Positions 25,601 to 37,869 of a DNA stretch of 64,000 nucleotides are shown here, one piece after another. This DNA comes from Monarcha castaneiventris obscurior (taxonomy: Eukaryota; Chordata; Aves; Passeriformes; Monarchidae). The translations under genes and the position numbers were made by a program. The stretch covers positions 3,195,501 through 3,259,500 of the forward strand of contig JAMPIT010000417.1 of assembly GCA_026261815.1 (NCBI GenBank), read 5' to 3'. How positions within the stretch are numbered: the stretch's first letter is position 1; each line of letters starts with the position of its first letter. The notes beneath the pieces were generated by a model, which saw only the letters and a list, made by a program, of their open reading frames with translations, was not told where the DNA came from and ran no database searches.

Positions 25601-28600
25601 ATTACAAAGGTCAGAATTGAACATTTTTGAGAGTTCAATAGAAAGGAGAAGGAAATGGTGATGAAAAGCTGCAAAGCAAAGAAGCCAGCAACCAAAAAGT
25701 CAGTGAGGGACTGATGCTGCTGCCTTCCTGGCACAGGCTCCTAAGCCAGAGGAAACCTCAAACCTCAGATGACTGCTTAGATCAGTTTTCTTTCCAGCAC
25801 ATATCTGATCATTTCAAGCATTAGAGCTGTTATTATAAAGCATTGTAATTTCCACTGTCATACAACTAAGAGAAAATATTTCTAAAGCTTAGCAGTAAGA
25901 AGATATAATAGTTTAGATTCTGTTGTCATCTTTAATCTGCTGAAGCGTTTAATTCCTTTTGTTATAATGAAAATACTGTATTTCTGTTACAGTATCCAGA
26001 GAATTCTGCTGAAAATTATAAGTTTTCTCAGAAAAAGTAGTGTTTGACTATTTCTCTGATGAGGTGAAAGGTCAATTTGCTTATAGTTTCCATGCTTCAT
26101 TAAAATTCAGCTTCTGTGCTATGTAATGTGGGTAATATTAATTTTCTAAACATTGATGTACAGCAGCTGCTAACTAATTTCCATAATGGTTGTTCTATTC
26201 TAAGGGCATTAAACCTGAAACAAGGTGGATCCAAATGGAAAAAAATGTAGATGATTACTGGCCATCTGCCAAAAAGATGCTTGGGGACGTGAAATTTCTG
26301 GAATCACTGAAGCTTCATTTTGATCAAATATTCATATTCTGAGCCATGTGTCAACAATTTTACTGTTTAAAGACAAGGAGGTTGTGGAGGGGAATATTGA
26401 CACCATTCTTCACATGGGAGTTTGCTTTCAGACTTCTTATAGAAAGGAGAATATGTTGCTAAAGAAGAATGGAGTTAACATTAAGAACACAAAGAAAGGT
26501 GCAAAAGAATAGGAGAATTTCTTCCCTTCAGAAAAGGGGAGTGTGGGGAGAGAGGTCAGAAATGCACTCAGCTTTGAAGTCAAGCATGACCATATGCATG
26601 ACCATTTGGGAAATGCTTCATGTATTTTCATTTCCACAATCATTATACTGATGCCAATAGACAGAACTATTTTTTTTTTTAACTGAGGGAGCCACAGTCC
26701 TACCTTAATAGACTCACATGCTTAGGTGGAATGCCAGGCTTGAGGTCCTGAACCAGCTGACACCTTCCGATTGCTTTCTCTCTGTGATCCCTTGCTGTCT
26801 GCTTCTGAAACACCTTCTTCTGGGTGAAATTGCCTGCTGCATCCCATTCAGTCCTGTCTGCATATTGCCAAATCGTTCACCAAAGATCCAGTTGTGACCA
26901 ACAGACTATTATTCCATTCCTGAGAATTGCCCAAAACACCTCTCATTTTGTCTGGGATTTGATAAGTGATCTTACTCCAACACACATCAGGGCACAAGGT
27001 AGGCAAAGTGTGGTTGTAGGATTGGTTACATGGTGCCACATATGACGGAGGTGTTTGTGTCCTTCCCTAGATGACAGCAATGTCATTCCCAGGGCTTATC
27101 AGCATGGGTTCATCAGAGACATAACCCAACTTCAACACCAGACCATGGGAAGAAATGAAGTTTTATACCTGCTCCTAAGTGCTCTAAACTAACGGGGGGT
27201 TGCATGTGGGAAAGGTCAAATACAGCTTGACAGTGGTCTATTTTTAACCTTTAATTCCCTTGCTGTCTAGGCTCTCCTGATTTCTACCTTTCTCCCCCTC
27301 CCTTATTCACACCCCAGCAATGATTAGGTCAGCCACTGATAGGATTTGGCTGTGTGTAACCCCTGGTGTGAAAGTTTTCATGAACATCAGAAGCAGCTTC
27401 CCAGCTTGTCTGGGAACTGCACTCACCACTTCTGAACATTTCTGTGGCCTTCCACCTTCCTTGTCAGTGCCTTTCCCTGCACGTGTGCAGACCTAATGAG
27501 AAGCTGCTCCACAGTCAACCTTCTTCTCTAAGCTAGACAGAGCTCTGTGTGTCAAAACACAGACGTCATATTCTCATCCCTAAATGGTGTGTTTAGCATT
27601 GACAACCTGTGTCTGCAGAACACAGCAATCCCCATGAAAAATACTTTAAAAAGATATTTTTGGTTCTTTGTCTTCTGGTTTTACAGCATTAAAATGCCAA
27701 GATGCAGGCAACGGTGCCTCTAAGCCAGACCCTAAGACCCTCTGGTCTAAAGCAATATTAAATCAAGGCAAGAACCATATGATATTTCAGTTTTCACTAG
27801 TCTTAGTGACTTAACTTACTGGCTTCCAAAGCCAAAAACTGAGTTTACACCTTTGTGGTTAATAGTCCTTGATGAATGTTTCTTTTGTTAATTTATCTAA
27901 CTGCCCTTTCAACTGCTTATTCTATGGCCCAGTAAAAAGAAATGGGAAATGCAGACTTAACTAATAAGACTACTCACTCTCTTACTTTTTTGTATTGATA
28001 TCATTTGAACAGAGGTGTTACACATTTTTTTTAGTCTTTCAGAACAGCTCTTTTCTGAAATTAAGAGAAACATAGTAATTTCCAGCAAAAGTGTAGTATT
28101 TCAGGAAATGTAGACACTTCTGTAAGGACTATGAAGAAAGGAAAAAAAAAGGATTTCTTAGCTTTTAATACAGCACTGTAATGAAAGCTTATCACGTAGA
28201 AAATTAATGACTGTGTTTTACCAAGCGGAACTGATTCTGCCTTTCTGCCCTCAGAGTGGCCATTTGATTTTAACCCTGCTAAGAGCATCACATAAATAAA
28301 GGTACCTGTTGGGATGAGCCTGGGGAGAGGGCAATGGGGCAGGCAGGGCTGGGGACACTACTCTCACTTTGCAGGGCTGCATCCCCATCGCTCTCTCCAC
28401 ATGCAGAGGACTTGAGGACTGGTCCCCATTGGCCCTTAATACACGTGTTCCCCAGGGAGAAAAAAGCCCAGAAATAATACCCATGTTTTATAGTTAGGAA
28501 AAGTGAATTTTGGATGTAGAAAAGTATGGATGAGCTGCACAAGCATTGTTTTGGCAGAGAACTAACAAGCTGAGGATGCCAGTACTCTTTACAAAAGCTG

Positions 28601-28780
28601 TGCTCAAAGCAAAGGTGTTGCCAGAAAGGAAGGAGAAGATCGTTTTGTGTTCTCCATTAAAAGTGTTTTTATGGTGCTCTCTGTTCTGTTACATATTTTA
28701 TTAGGATAATAATTTCAGTAAACTACATCTGGCTTTCCTGAGGGTGGTCCCCTCAGGTTAAACAGCCTGTCTAAAAATAC

Positions 28781-28990
28781 CTCCTTTTTTTTTTAATGTT
28801 CCTCCTTTTTATCTTCCTTTTGATGGCTTTTCATTTAAATTATTTCCCCTTTTTTTTTAAGATTACATTAGCACATTTTCCCCCTTAATTCTATAATCTT
28901 TTCAACTCTAGGTTCCTTTGTACTTTGTGCTTTTATACCCTTTTCTTCTCAAGTCCTTTTCATGTTTCCTCCCTTTTGTTTTTCCCTGGG
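28781..28990. repeat. T/C-rich low-complexity region
   Basis: About 210 bases dominated by T and C, with T runs near 28785-28794 and 28850-28858 and many CCTT/TTCC words. No element boundary or coding potential is visible. Confidence 0.65.
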
Positions 28991-29211
28991 AGCCTTTATT
29001 GTCATTTTATTCTTTATTTTTAGTCTTAAGCTGTACAGTAGGAAGTAATGCTAAGAAAATTGAAAAGGAAAAAGCTGCATAAGCCAACGTAGTAAAGAAC
29101 AGTCATATACTGAGCCACAGAACAACTTACAAATGAAGGCACAGTGGTGAAGCCCATATACTTTGGTCTCCGTGGTGCAATACTCATGAAAAATAAAACA
29201 GTGACATTTCC

Positions 29212-29241
29212 TTTAAAAAAAAACAAAAACAAAAACCAAAA
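29212..29241. repeat. A-rich tract with AAAAAC units
   Basis: An A run followed by imperfect repeats of CAAAAA. It could be the decayed tail of a retroposon, but no recognisable body lies upstream on the plus strand, so it is called simple sequence only. Confidence 0.65.
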
Positions 29242-31892
29242 CAGTCAAGCCAATAAACCAATAAAAAACCTACACCTGTGTGTGACTATGACTTTGCTAT
29301 AAAAATGGCCTGGAAATGGACCTCTTTCCGATGAGAATCTGAGCTAAATCCCCCATGCATTGAGATAAATCTATTTTTAAGGCACAGATGTGAGAGAAAT
29401 TGCCTGGAGACTCCTACCAAGTGATCAGAACCTGACAGTGACTGATTTTGGCTTGTGCTGGAAGCTGACTTACTGTTTTATGAGTTAACAACTTATTGTT
29501 TAAATGCTTTAATACTGATTTATGCCAAGATTGCCTGCTTTGTATAAAGAGGTATAAAACCAGCAATCTTTTATATAAATCACATTCCTGATAAAGTCTC
29601 TTTTCAACTGAGGAGACAAACATGGCCAATTAATATTGGGAATTTGGCAGATTGTTGCCACTATTAAACTGAACTATCTCTACATGCATCAAATCCCTTC
29701 CTCCTATTTCACTTTTTCATGCTGCAACCAAAATTGAAGACAAATGGAAGTTAAAAAGAGGAGACTGAGCAGCAGCTCCTAGGGATGATGCAGCATGGAG
29801 CTGAGGCTCCCAGTCTCACCTGTCATGCAGTTGCAAATGGAAGCTGAGGACACCCAGCACCTGCCCAGAGCACTGGGACTGGGTTCTCACTGTCTGATCT
29901 CCTCACTGTGGCTGACAGAAAGACCTTTTCTTTCTTATTTATTGCTTTTCTGTCCCTCCTTATGAATTGCTCCATTGGTGCTGTTGGTTCTCACCAAGCC
30001 CAGAGCCTTGGGCAGGTCCAGTCTCCATTTCACTTTTGGCAGAACTACTCCTTCACTCCCGTAGTCTGTGAAAGCCTTTATACCAGAGCTTATTTTGAAG
30101 ATTTTGATGGCATTAAGTATTGCTAAGGTATATATGAAAGCAATCTCAATGAGGCAAGAAATCTGCTTCAACATGACTTGATGCAAAACTATCAGCTGAA
30201 GCTATGAACTGGGAGGAAGGAATAGAAATGGGTTGTGGGGTAAAGTCCGTTCAAGCATTTTCTCATCCGTGTTTAAACCATAAAGGTCAGGCAGGTTCTA
30301 GATACATCTAAAGCAATAGGCAGGAGGCCTGGACTGGAATTCACCTTCTGGTGTCTAGGAGTCACTCAGCAGCTCTTGCAGCCAGCAGGGCAGTCCAGGT
30401 ACAGTGTCTCATCCACGGTCTCAACATGCAGCTCAGGCTCATCATCTTTGTAACCACTCCACTGCTCATCCCCTTTTGCACCAGGCCACTGTGGGAGGCA
30501 AAAGGCACAAAATGCCCAAAAGAAAGTCTAGATGGTTTCCACTATGGATGTGTGGGGAGGATGTGATTAGCCAGCTGCATCCAACTGTTCCACAAATATG
30601 TGCCCCCCAGCCAAAATTCATAAATAACCATCTAAGTTAAGTTCTTCAGTCAGAAACCCTGGCAGAATGATGCTGTCATAAATTTTTATGGAGACATAAC
30701 CAGACATGATGGGTTCTTGGGTTATGATGTTTATTAAAATGTTTATTGGGACCTTGTGGTACAGTAACAAATGATATCATAAAACAAATTGGGCTGTTTC
30801 TAATCAGCAAAACAACACAAAACTGGGATATCTGAGAGAGATACATTTTTTTCTCTTTCAATTTCTATTTCATGAAAAATTGCAAATATCTTTCTTAAAT
30901 TCTTCAATCACTTTGAATTTAGAGCACTGTATTACAAGGATGAATTTTCTCCTATCCCATATATATTTCACCATCTACGCTGTAATTATTTTGGCCTGCT
31001 TCAGAGGTGACACATCCCTGTCTAAAATTTTCAACAGTCATGGCTTATAAACTCAGAGGAGACCACTGTGAATATTTAATATGTCTTAATGTTTTATTCA
31101 GACTGTAACTTCCTAAATTATTGTTTATTTGAGCTAGTTGTTTAGAGAGTTAAAGTCAACATTTTTGAGGATCACATGGTTGACCATAAAGTCTTGCAAC
31201 CCTGCATTCTGTGAGCCATGGTCCCCTAGCCATACCCTGTTCTTTTTGAGATGCAGGTCCATCTTAGCATATCTAGCTCTGAAGATGTTACCGATATCCT
31301 CTGTGTTGGGCTGTCATTTTTCTTCTCTCTGCTTTCCTGTTTCCCTTCTCACAAACTTCTGCTCAACCCGTCTGCCGAGACTGTAAATTCTTTTTTGCAG
31401 CAGCTTTCATGGCCAGAGCTTTTGTCAGCTTTTCAGGGCTGGCATCATGGTGCTGTGGGGCTGGGGTACAGCTGACAGCTCCAACTTGCTCCCCGTGGCT
31501 TCTCAGCAAGAGCTCGGGCTGGCAGGGCATGGGCAGAGCTGAGACATCAGAGGGGCAATACAGCAGTGCTTAGCTCAGAGGTCAGAAATGCTTATGTGAA
31601 ACCCACACCCAGGTGCAGTGTAGGGATTGTGTGGAAAGGCATGTGCTGGCTGGGGCAGAGAGATACCAGAGACCAGGAATGGGCAATACCTGGGGAGAAG
31701 GGAGAGAAGGGAGTGGACTGAATGGTGCAGAGGCCTGCAAAGTTTCAGTGGTCTAGGGAGACTACAGAAGACCTTTGGTGGTGTTAGGTGATGGTGTAGG
31801 TTTACTGTCTCCTCCTCCCTTCTCCCCATGAATCTGTGCCCTCACACTAATGGCATGGGGAAGGAGGGGGAAGGTAAAGACATGGAGAGCGG

Positions 31893-31917
31893 CCTGTCTG
31901 TCTGTCTCTCTCCCCCC
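31893..31917. repeat. CTGT/CT/C simple tract
   Basis: Tandem CTGT units grade into CTCT and then a C6 run. Short simple repeat. Confidence 0.75.
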
Positions 31918-34900
31918 TGGTGAAATCTCCACCAGCACCACACCCTGACCCCAACCACAGGGCAGTGGCACATCCAGCTACGTAGGGAGAGAGATGTCAG
32001 CTTTCAGGGTAGCTCAGGTGGCTCAGACAGCCTATCCCCATCCCTTCCAGGAGAAAGGACAGACAAAAGCCGGCACTAGTGCCAAAGCTGCGGCAGCTAG
32101 GGCCGATCACAGTTTTACAGCCACATGCTCTGCCTGTGCCTGAACTTTGCCCAGCTGATCTGAAGGAGAAAGGATGAATTGAAATGATAAATGTGTATGT
32201 GTATCTACACGCAATAAGAGATATCTTTTAGCTTTGGAGACTGTCAAATGAGCTGGGAGAATATCGTTAAATAACATGAGATGTGGAAGCAAATTTGATC
32301 TATTTATCAGCATTTAATCAAAACCTACTAATACCTGTTTCCAAACATCTACAGATGTGGTATTGAGGTTTAGAATGAGTGGTGGTTAAGGCTGAGCATA
32401 TTTGTCCTAAAAAAATGCATCTATTCCACAAACAATGCCTTCAAATTTGTGGAAAGAAGGCTCATGCTCACCCCAGCGTGAATGAATGCTGAAGCTGCTG
32501 TCACACGCACTGTCACATCTCCAGCCACAGTCTTTCACGGGTACACAGTGCTCATTTTTCAGCCACAACTTCTACAGTTTCCTGCCTAACACAAGCTGTG
32601 AAAGGGAATATCTCCCTTTGACATGCAGATTTGCTGTTTACATATGTAACTTTTATCTTGGAGTACAGGACGTCCATCCCCATCAGAATTTTATAAACCT
32701 TGCTAAGATTTTTTCATTATCATTCTCTCTTAATAGTAATATGAATAATGCAATGGAGGTAACTACAAGCTTCATTCAAATTTGTTGCAACATATAGCAG
32801 TTTACAGCATGCAATAGCTATTATAACATATAACAAAACTTCCAGTTTTTCCTTCCTACTTTTATTTCTAAGAGTCTGGAAGGCATTGCTGATTTCTCAT
32901 GTGTTTGTGCACTGGTACAGTGGTCTTCAGTGGGGATTTTGCTGTTTAGTCCTTGCAGAGTTTGGCACGTGGTGACAGGGACTAAGCATGAAAAGGAGCA
33001 CGTTGGAGAAAGTTAGGATGCCAAAGGCCTTTTTTTTCCTGACACGGAACTATTTAAAATTCTTAAGTTGTTAGCATTATTTTGATGATGGAAAGGAATT
33101 ACCTTGATCTATAGAAAATGGCTTTCCCTATGTTGTGTCAGACAAAGTTCTCTTGAACCTCCCTTGCATTCTGCATGCACATTCACAAACACATCAAAAA
33201 CTTTCTGTTGCAATCCCTACCTGCTTGCCTTTGTCCATGAGTCAGCCCTAGTGTGAAGTTGGGAAGATGTACAAAACTCACGTTGATACTTGGTTAGAAG
33301 GTAGCACCTTGTAACTGAATAAAGAGGTCAATGCCATCAACCTCTCTGTAGAGGAGATGTTTTATTTTTCTTAATTTAAACAGCAGAATAGTCAACCAGG
33401 AGGCTCAGACCTGGGCCAGAGATACCATGTGAATACGCCATTAAAAGCCAAAATTTTGATAATACTCATTTTCAGCATTGCAGAAAGAAAGAGCCGGGAA
33501 CGTTTGCCCATGTTATCCTCTAAATATTTCCTTGCTATCCCAATTCAGTCACACCCATAACTGATTTCCCTGTCCAGCAAAAGACAAAATTGTCCTTTTT
33601 TCATTAAATGGTGGCAGGGGAGGGAAAGCAGGTACAAAAATAGTAAGAGGACAAAGTTGTACACTGACTTCGAGACACGAGATGAGGCAAAGACAGAGCT
33701 TGCAGAGGAAATGGAAAGCTGGGGATGTGGCAAGGGGATTCCTGGTGTAGGTGGCATGGGGAGAGCCATGGGTGAGACAGACAGGACTAAACAGCTATGT
33801 TTGAGAAGGTCTAGAGGGGAGGAAGTGTAATCAGTGTTAATTAATTATGCTGTGTTTATTTTTACTCTGTTATTCAGTGCCCCAGGTGCTTTACTGGTGG
33901 AGAGGGAGGGCACACTAATAAATTGGTATTGCTGCTTATTATTGTGTACTAATTTGTAGCAGCAGTTAGAGGGCTTTTTTTTTTTAAGCAAGTCAATAAA
34001 GATAATATTCCTCAAAGGTGTTTTCCAGATAAGAAGGCAGTTTATCAGTACTCCCAAATTTCATCCAGCTGTCATTAAGTGTGTCTCCTCTGCTTGTGAA
34101 GGGCTTTGTAGCTGGGTCAGGGCTGCTGGAGCTGGCTGCAAGGTTGCTAAGGGAACCGCTCTGTCCTGAGATTCTTCTTATGCATCAAACTTTCATCTTG
34201 AAAAATTTCTGTAGGCAAATCGCTGTGAGATGAATGCTAATATGCTACACAACTGGGACAAGTGGGCTGAGGTATCTAGAAGGACTGAATCACATTTGTT
34301 TGATTTCATTTTCATATTAGGTGTGTGCACAGTTGCATATCTAAGAGGTCATGAATATATGGTATTACACATGCATTTGTACACTGTACCACAGGGATTG
34401 TCTTTAATAATATTTGGGTTGGGGGGGACACCTAGAGTTTTATGGAAGGTGTCACACCAAAAAAAACCAATATAAAGGTTACAAAAACAACCTTATTTTG
34501 ATGGGCTTTGGATCAAGCTGAAGTGCAGTCAGTCTCACTGAAGCAATTCTGTCTCTAACTCAGGGGGTAACAGTCACTCAGAAGCAAGACAGGTTGAACT
34601 GCACAGCTCTTGGAGCTGAAAACTTTTGGACATGAATTTGAAACAAACTTGTCCTTGAGAAAAAGGCAGTAAGCCCTTTCATGTGTGCAGAGTAGATCGC
34701 ATGTCTCTTTTTCGGGTCTCACCTTACCAGAGAGGTCCATAGATAGTCTAGTGCACTGCACACCATTTATCTGCCTCAAAAAGTAGAAGGGTTGAGTCAG
34801 CCCTGTTGGAATTTAAGCCTTTGTTTCCAGGGCGTCTGGATATTTCAAAGTTGATACTGAGACTACTAAGCCGACCCCTCTGGCTTGGTTCATTATACAG

Positions 34901-35428
34901 TGGAGCAGCTTATAATGAACTCTGACCTACGGTGAAACTGTTGAAAGTGAAAATCCAGAACAGCTCCAAAGATGGTGCTGGCTTCTGGCAAGACTATAAT
35001 TGGTTTATAAACAAGCACAAAAGTTACAGAATTTAGTGTATTTTAACTATTCTTTGCTTCAGTCCATTTAACACAATATTCAAATTTTCTTCTTAAATTA
35101 GTCTTGCATTGAAATGGCATGTCTATGACATGGGATACAGTCTATCAAGAGAGGAGTGTGATTCCTTTTTGGCCTCAGAAGTTCCCTTGCATTTCCAGCA
35201 ACTAGCTAATGGGCTGATTTAAAATCAGTAAAAAATTAAAAATTAAATGTTTAAAAAGATTCCTTGTCAATCAAGATCATTAGCCCTAAAGAATACAGGT
35301 TTGACAGACCATCTGACTAGTATAAATTGCTCAGCTCTGCAATTTCCAAGAGCACAGAAATCTGCTACAACATAGTCTTGTATTTGGACTGAGGAGTCTG
35401 AGATTGATGCAGTTCATAAAGACAAACA

Positions 35429-35479
35429 GGTTGACTTTACAATAGCCTTTCAAAGGCTGACTTACAATAGCCTTCGGCA
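35429..35479. repeat. Imperfect 26/25-bp tandem duplication
   Basis: Unit one (35429-35454) and unit two (35455-35479) share GACTT(T)ACAATAGCCTT with one indel and a few substitutions. A small local tandem duplication in unique sequence. The junction also contains a 7-bp inverted repeat, AGCCTTT/AAAGGCT. Confidence 0.8.
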
Positions 35480-35761
35480 GATTGTAAGAAGTAAGTTTTG
35501 ACCTATATCAGGATTAAGACCGGCAGCATTCCAAATTGGAGTAAATTAAACTTCGTTTTATATTACCTGGCTCCATTAAAAAATGCAGTTTATAGGCAGA
35601 GTCTGGGCATGTCCCTCCACATATGGAAACGGGTGCCAGTGGAAGAGAGCATTATGCTTTTTTTTTTTAAAAAACATGGTTCTTTCATATTACTTAATTC
35701 AGAGAAGTGACGTTGTTGAATCTTGATAATCTATGGATATAACTGGTGAAAGGTTTGTAGG
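35480..35761. other. Unique spacer
   Basis: No recognised feature. Contains a T-run/A-run junction near 35658-35673. Confidence 0.5.
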
Positions 35762-35850
35762 GGAAGATAATATCTTTTATTAGACCCAGCAGACTGTCAG
35801 AAAAGGCAGACAGCCTTTCAGCTATAAGAGCCATTTTTCAAAGCTGAAAT
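35762..35850 (+). repeat. Putative ancient amniote interspersed-repeat relic
   Basis: The block AAGATAATATCTTTTATTAGACC, followed about 35 bases later by AGCCTTTCAGCTATAAGAGC and TTTTTCAAAGCTGAAA, resembles a family I recall from turtle and crocodilian genomes ('taatatcttttattggacc...aagctttcgagc...'). In that family the first block is followed by a GAGACAAGC-like word and then by an AGAGC/TTCTTCAG region. I cannot name it with certainty. The similarity is from memory and the copy is short. If right, this is a deeply ancestral repeat that may have been retained or constrained. Confidence 0.4.
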
Positions 35851-36504
35851 AAATGCAGCATCTTCAGTGTTAAAGGCAACAGTTGGTCTGAGGTTAACTT
35901 AATTATGTTAAATAGTTAGACTATGTGGGCAAGAAAGTGGTGGGTACTGTGGAGCATATGGGTGGTGTGAGCAGTGAAAAAGCTGAAAAGGTCATTAGCT
36001 CCTAGTGGGCAAAAAGAGAAAAAGACAGGTAATTCATTGCCTCTGAAAGATAGAGGGGCCTGGGGAGGGAATTACAATGTGCTAGAAAGCCAATCTCTCT
36101 ATTTAGTCTGCAATTCTTAGTGTCCAGCTGGGGTGTGTATTTTACTTCCTACACTCTTCTTCTGAAGCTGCTTTGCACATCTCCCTGGATGGTTAGGCCT
36201 GAGTAGCCACAGATGAAACTGCTATTTTGTGAAAGAAAGAAAAAATAAAAACCCAAGCCTTCTGCTAACTGGAAGCTTCTGTCATTTACTGTTCAACTCT
36301 GTGAGTTTTTCCAGTGTGTGGTTACTGCGCTTTTACTGCCATGGAAACAGCCTGGTAGCTGCCTCACTGGACAGTGCATAGTGTGTTCTGGGATGTGTTT
36401 GTGCAGGAATCAGAGGTTTTGATGCTTCTGTAGTGGTGCATTTAACATCTTGGACATGGAGATATGTTGGCAGGTCTCACATGTGCTGTTCAGATGCAGC
36501 ATGG
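35851..36504. other. Unique spacer
   Basis: About 650 bases without a recognised gene or repeat, between the putative ancient repeat and the CR1 cluster. Confidence 0.5.
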
Positions 36505-37246
36505 CTCACAGAGCCATTGGAATTTTGATTGGAAGAGTGCTCAGTTAGTCCACAGTCCTCCTTAAGCAGGTGTATGGCAAGCACCAAAGAACACTTTGTG
36601 GCTCTGTCTGGCCAAGCAAGTATTGAAAAACTTGCAAAGACAGAGATTAAACATCTCTCTGGGAAGCCTGTTCCACTGTTGTCCTGTGCCCCTAATGAAT
36701 GTCATTTCTGATGTCCACTCTCAATATTTAAATCTGTGACTGTGGCCATTGCATGTTTTTATACCATCTGCTGCCTGCTAGAAGATTGTGGCTCTGTTGG
36801 CTTTGCAATTCCCGTTCAAGCTGTTGTGGGCTACTCTTGGATTCTCCCTCTATGGGTCCTCTTTAGCAGACTAAACAAACTCAGTTCCTTCGATCTTTTT
36901 TTATTGGCCATGTGCCCCAGGCTCAGGACTGTCATGGTGCATTTCACCAAACCTTCCACAGCTGTTAGCAGGTGCATTCTGCATCATTATCCATTTTGCT
37001 GGTGAAGATATTGGACAGTATCAGCCTCATTAACAAACATTTGAGCACTCTGCTGGCTGCTGTCTTGACCTTGAGACATTGATTACTATCTTTTCAGCCT
37101 GGTGGCCCAGACAATCTACAGCTCATTTAGGAGTCCGTTTGTCCAGCCTATTCCTCAGCTTCCAGACAGGAAGGATACAAGCCCGCATGCACCACTCAGT
37201 GCCCATGTCACCAGCTTTTTCACCGCAGAAAGGAATCAGGTTGTCT
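36505..37246 (-). mobile_element. Outer CR1 LINE, 3' segment
   Basis: Reverse complement of an old CR1. From low to high coordinate the segment holds a decayed 3' end (TTTTGATTGGAAGAG near 36522), the C-terminal ORF2 region (AACATCTCTCTGGGAAGCCTGTTCC near 36649, CTAAACAAACTCAGTTCC near 36872) and an RT region (near 37005-37245). The RT region ends with the reverse complement of the LISF-type block, 'aaggaatcaggttgtcta'. The catalytic FADD region is missing because the sequence jumps from the RT palm start to the C-terminal region near 37000, implying an internal deletion. The element is interrupted at 37247 by another CR1 tail and resumes at about 37589. Confidence 0.85.
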
Positions 37247-37588
37247 AAACACAGAATCATAAAAACATTGGAGGGTTTTGGTTGGAAGTGAACTCAAGAT
37301 CGTACTGTCTAGGATCCTGCTTAAGGCAGGGCTGACTTCAAAAGTGAGATCAGATTGGTCAGGGACCTTCCCAGCTGAGCTTTGTACATTTCTGATTATT
37401 CCAGTGACCGAAATTGCTATTTCTATAGCATGTTCTTTTGCCAGGCACTTTCAAGAAGTGTCTGTCTTTATCTTCTTTATACTTACCTATTAGGTGGAAG
37501 AAAACAGCAATCAGACTTCCCTGTAGCCTTCTCTTCTCTGGGCCATGCTCCTCCTGTGTTCAGAAATGAATGTGCTCTGTTATTTTTC
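37247..37588 (-). mobile_element. Inner CR1 LINE tail nested in the outer CR1
   Basis: Begins with ACACAGAATCATAAAAACAT and GGTTTTGGTTGGAAGTG, a CR1 3' terminus, and continues through the 'aggatcctgcttaaggcagg' block and 'tgtagccttctcttctctggg'. These are 3'-terminal CR1 blocks, yet they lie between two RT-coding pieces of the outer element. A new CR1 therefore inserted, in the same minus orientation, into the RT gene of an older one. Exact ends are approximate because both copies are decayed, and the outer element has also lost sequence at the junction. Confidence 0.8.
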
Positions 37589-37677
37589 TAAGGACTGAAG
37601 TGAGGCTGATCAGCCTGCAGTTATCTAGATCCTCCTTCTTGTCTTTCTTAAAACTTGTCTTTCTTAAAACTTTCGTG
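37589..37677 (-). mobile_element. Outer CR1 LINE, central RT segment
   Basis: On the minus strand this reads as a decayed form of the CR1 RT block FKKGKKEDPGNYRPVSLTS (here roughly FKKDKKEDLDNCRLISLTSV). On the plus strand it is seen as 'gaagtgaggctgatcagcctgcag' followed by 'atcctccttcttg'. It contains a perfect 16-bp tandem duplication and abuts copy B of the 188-bp duplicated segment. Confidence 0.88.
37641..37672. repeat. Perfect 16-bp tandem duplication
   Basis: GTCTTTCTTAAAACTT at 37641-37656 is repeated exactly at 37657-37672, five bases before copy B of the 188-bp segment begins. In minus-strand CR1 terms it duplicates the FKKDK codons. Confidence 0.97.
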
Positions 37678-37865
37678 AAACTGGACACAGGGTTCTTTAC
37701 AAAAGTGGCACTTTGGATACTGCCTTCCTCTTAACACAGAAAAGCAGGAATTCCCCCATGTCCTGGCTGACCTGTGACTGCTGCCCTCTCCCTTGGGGCA
37801 GACAGAAAGTTGCAGTCACTTGGTATAATCTTTTAAAATTGCAGCTGCAATCATAGCAAGGACAT
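37678..37865 (+). repeat. 188-bp duplicated segment, copy B (inserted in CR1)
   Basis: It is identical to 22150-22337 at 186 of 188 positions with no gaps. Here it sits between two parts of the outer CR1 that should be separated by only about 10-15 codons (the stretch between the IIFE-like and NVTPIFKK-like blocks). It therefore interrupts and partly replaces CR1 sequence. Homology ends sharply, without poly-A, terminal inverted repeats or an evident target-site duplication. Its near-identity to copy A contrasts with the heavy decay of the host CR1, so the insertion (or a later conversion) is much younger than the CR1. Confidence 0.95.
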
Positions 37866-37869
37866 CAGA

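Larger units (their letters stand above)
22338..35428. other. Long unique non-coding interval
   Basis: About 13 kb with no recognised exon, RNA gene or transposon apart from simple tracts listed separately. Short moderately GC-rich patches occur at about 23260-23480, 23960-24250 and 31430-32100. They have few CpGs and are not CpG islands. Open frames here are short, overlap on opposite strands and show no known domains. I cannot tell whether it is intergenic or intronic. Confidence 0.55.

Noticed and set aside
27460..27560. Faint CR1-like wording ('cttcttctctaagctagacag')
   Set aside because: Too short, and the flanking sequence does not continue as CR1.
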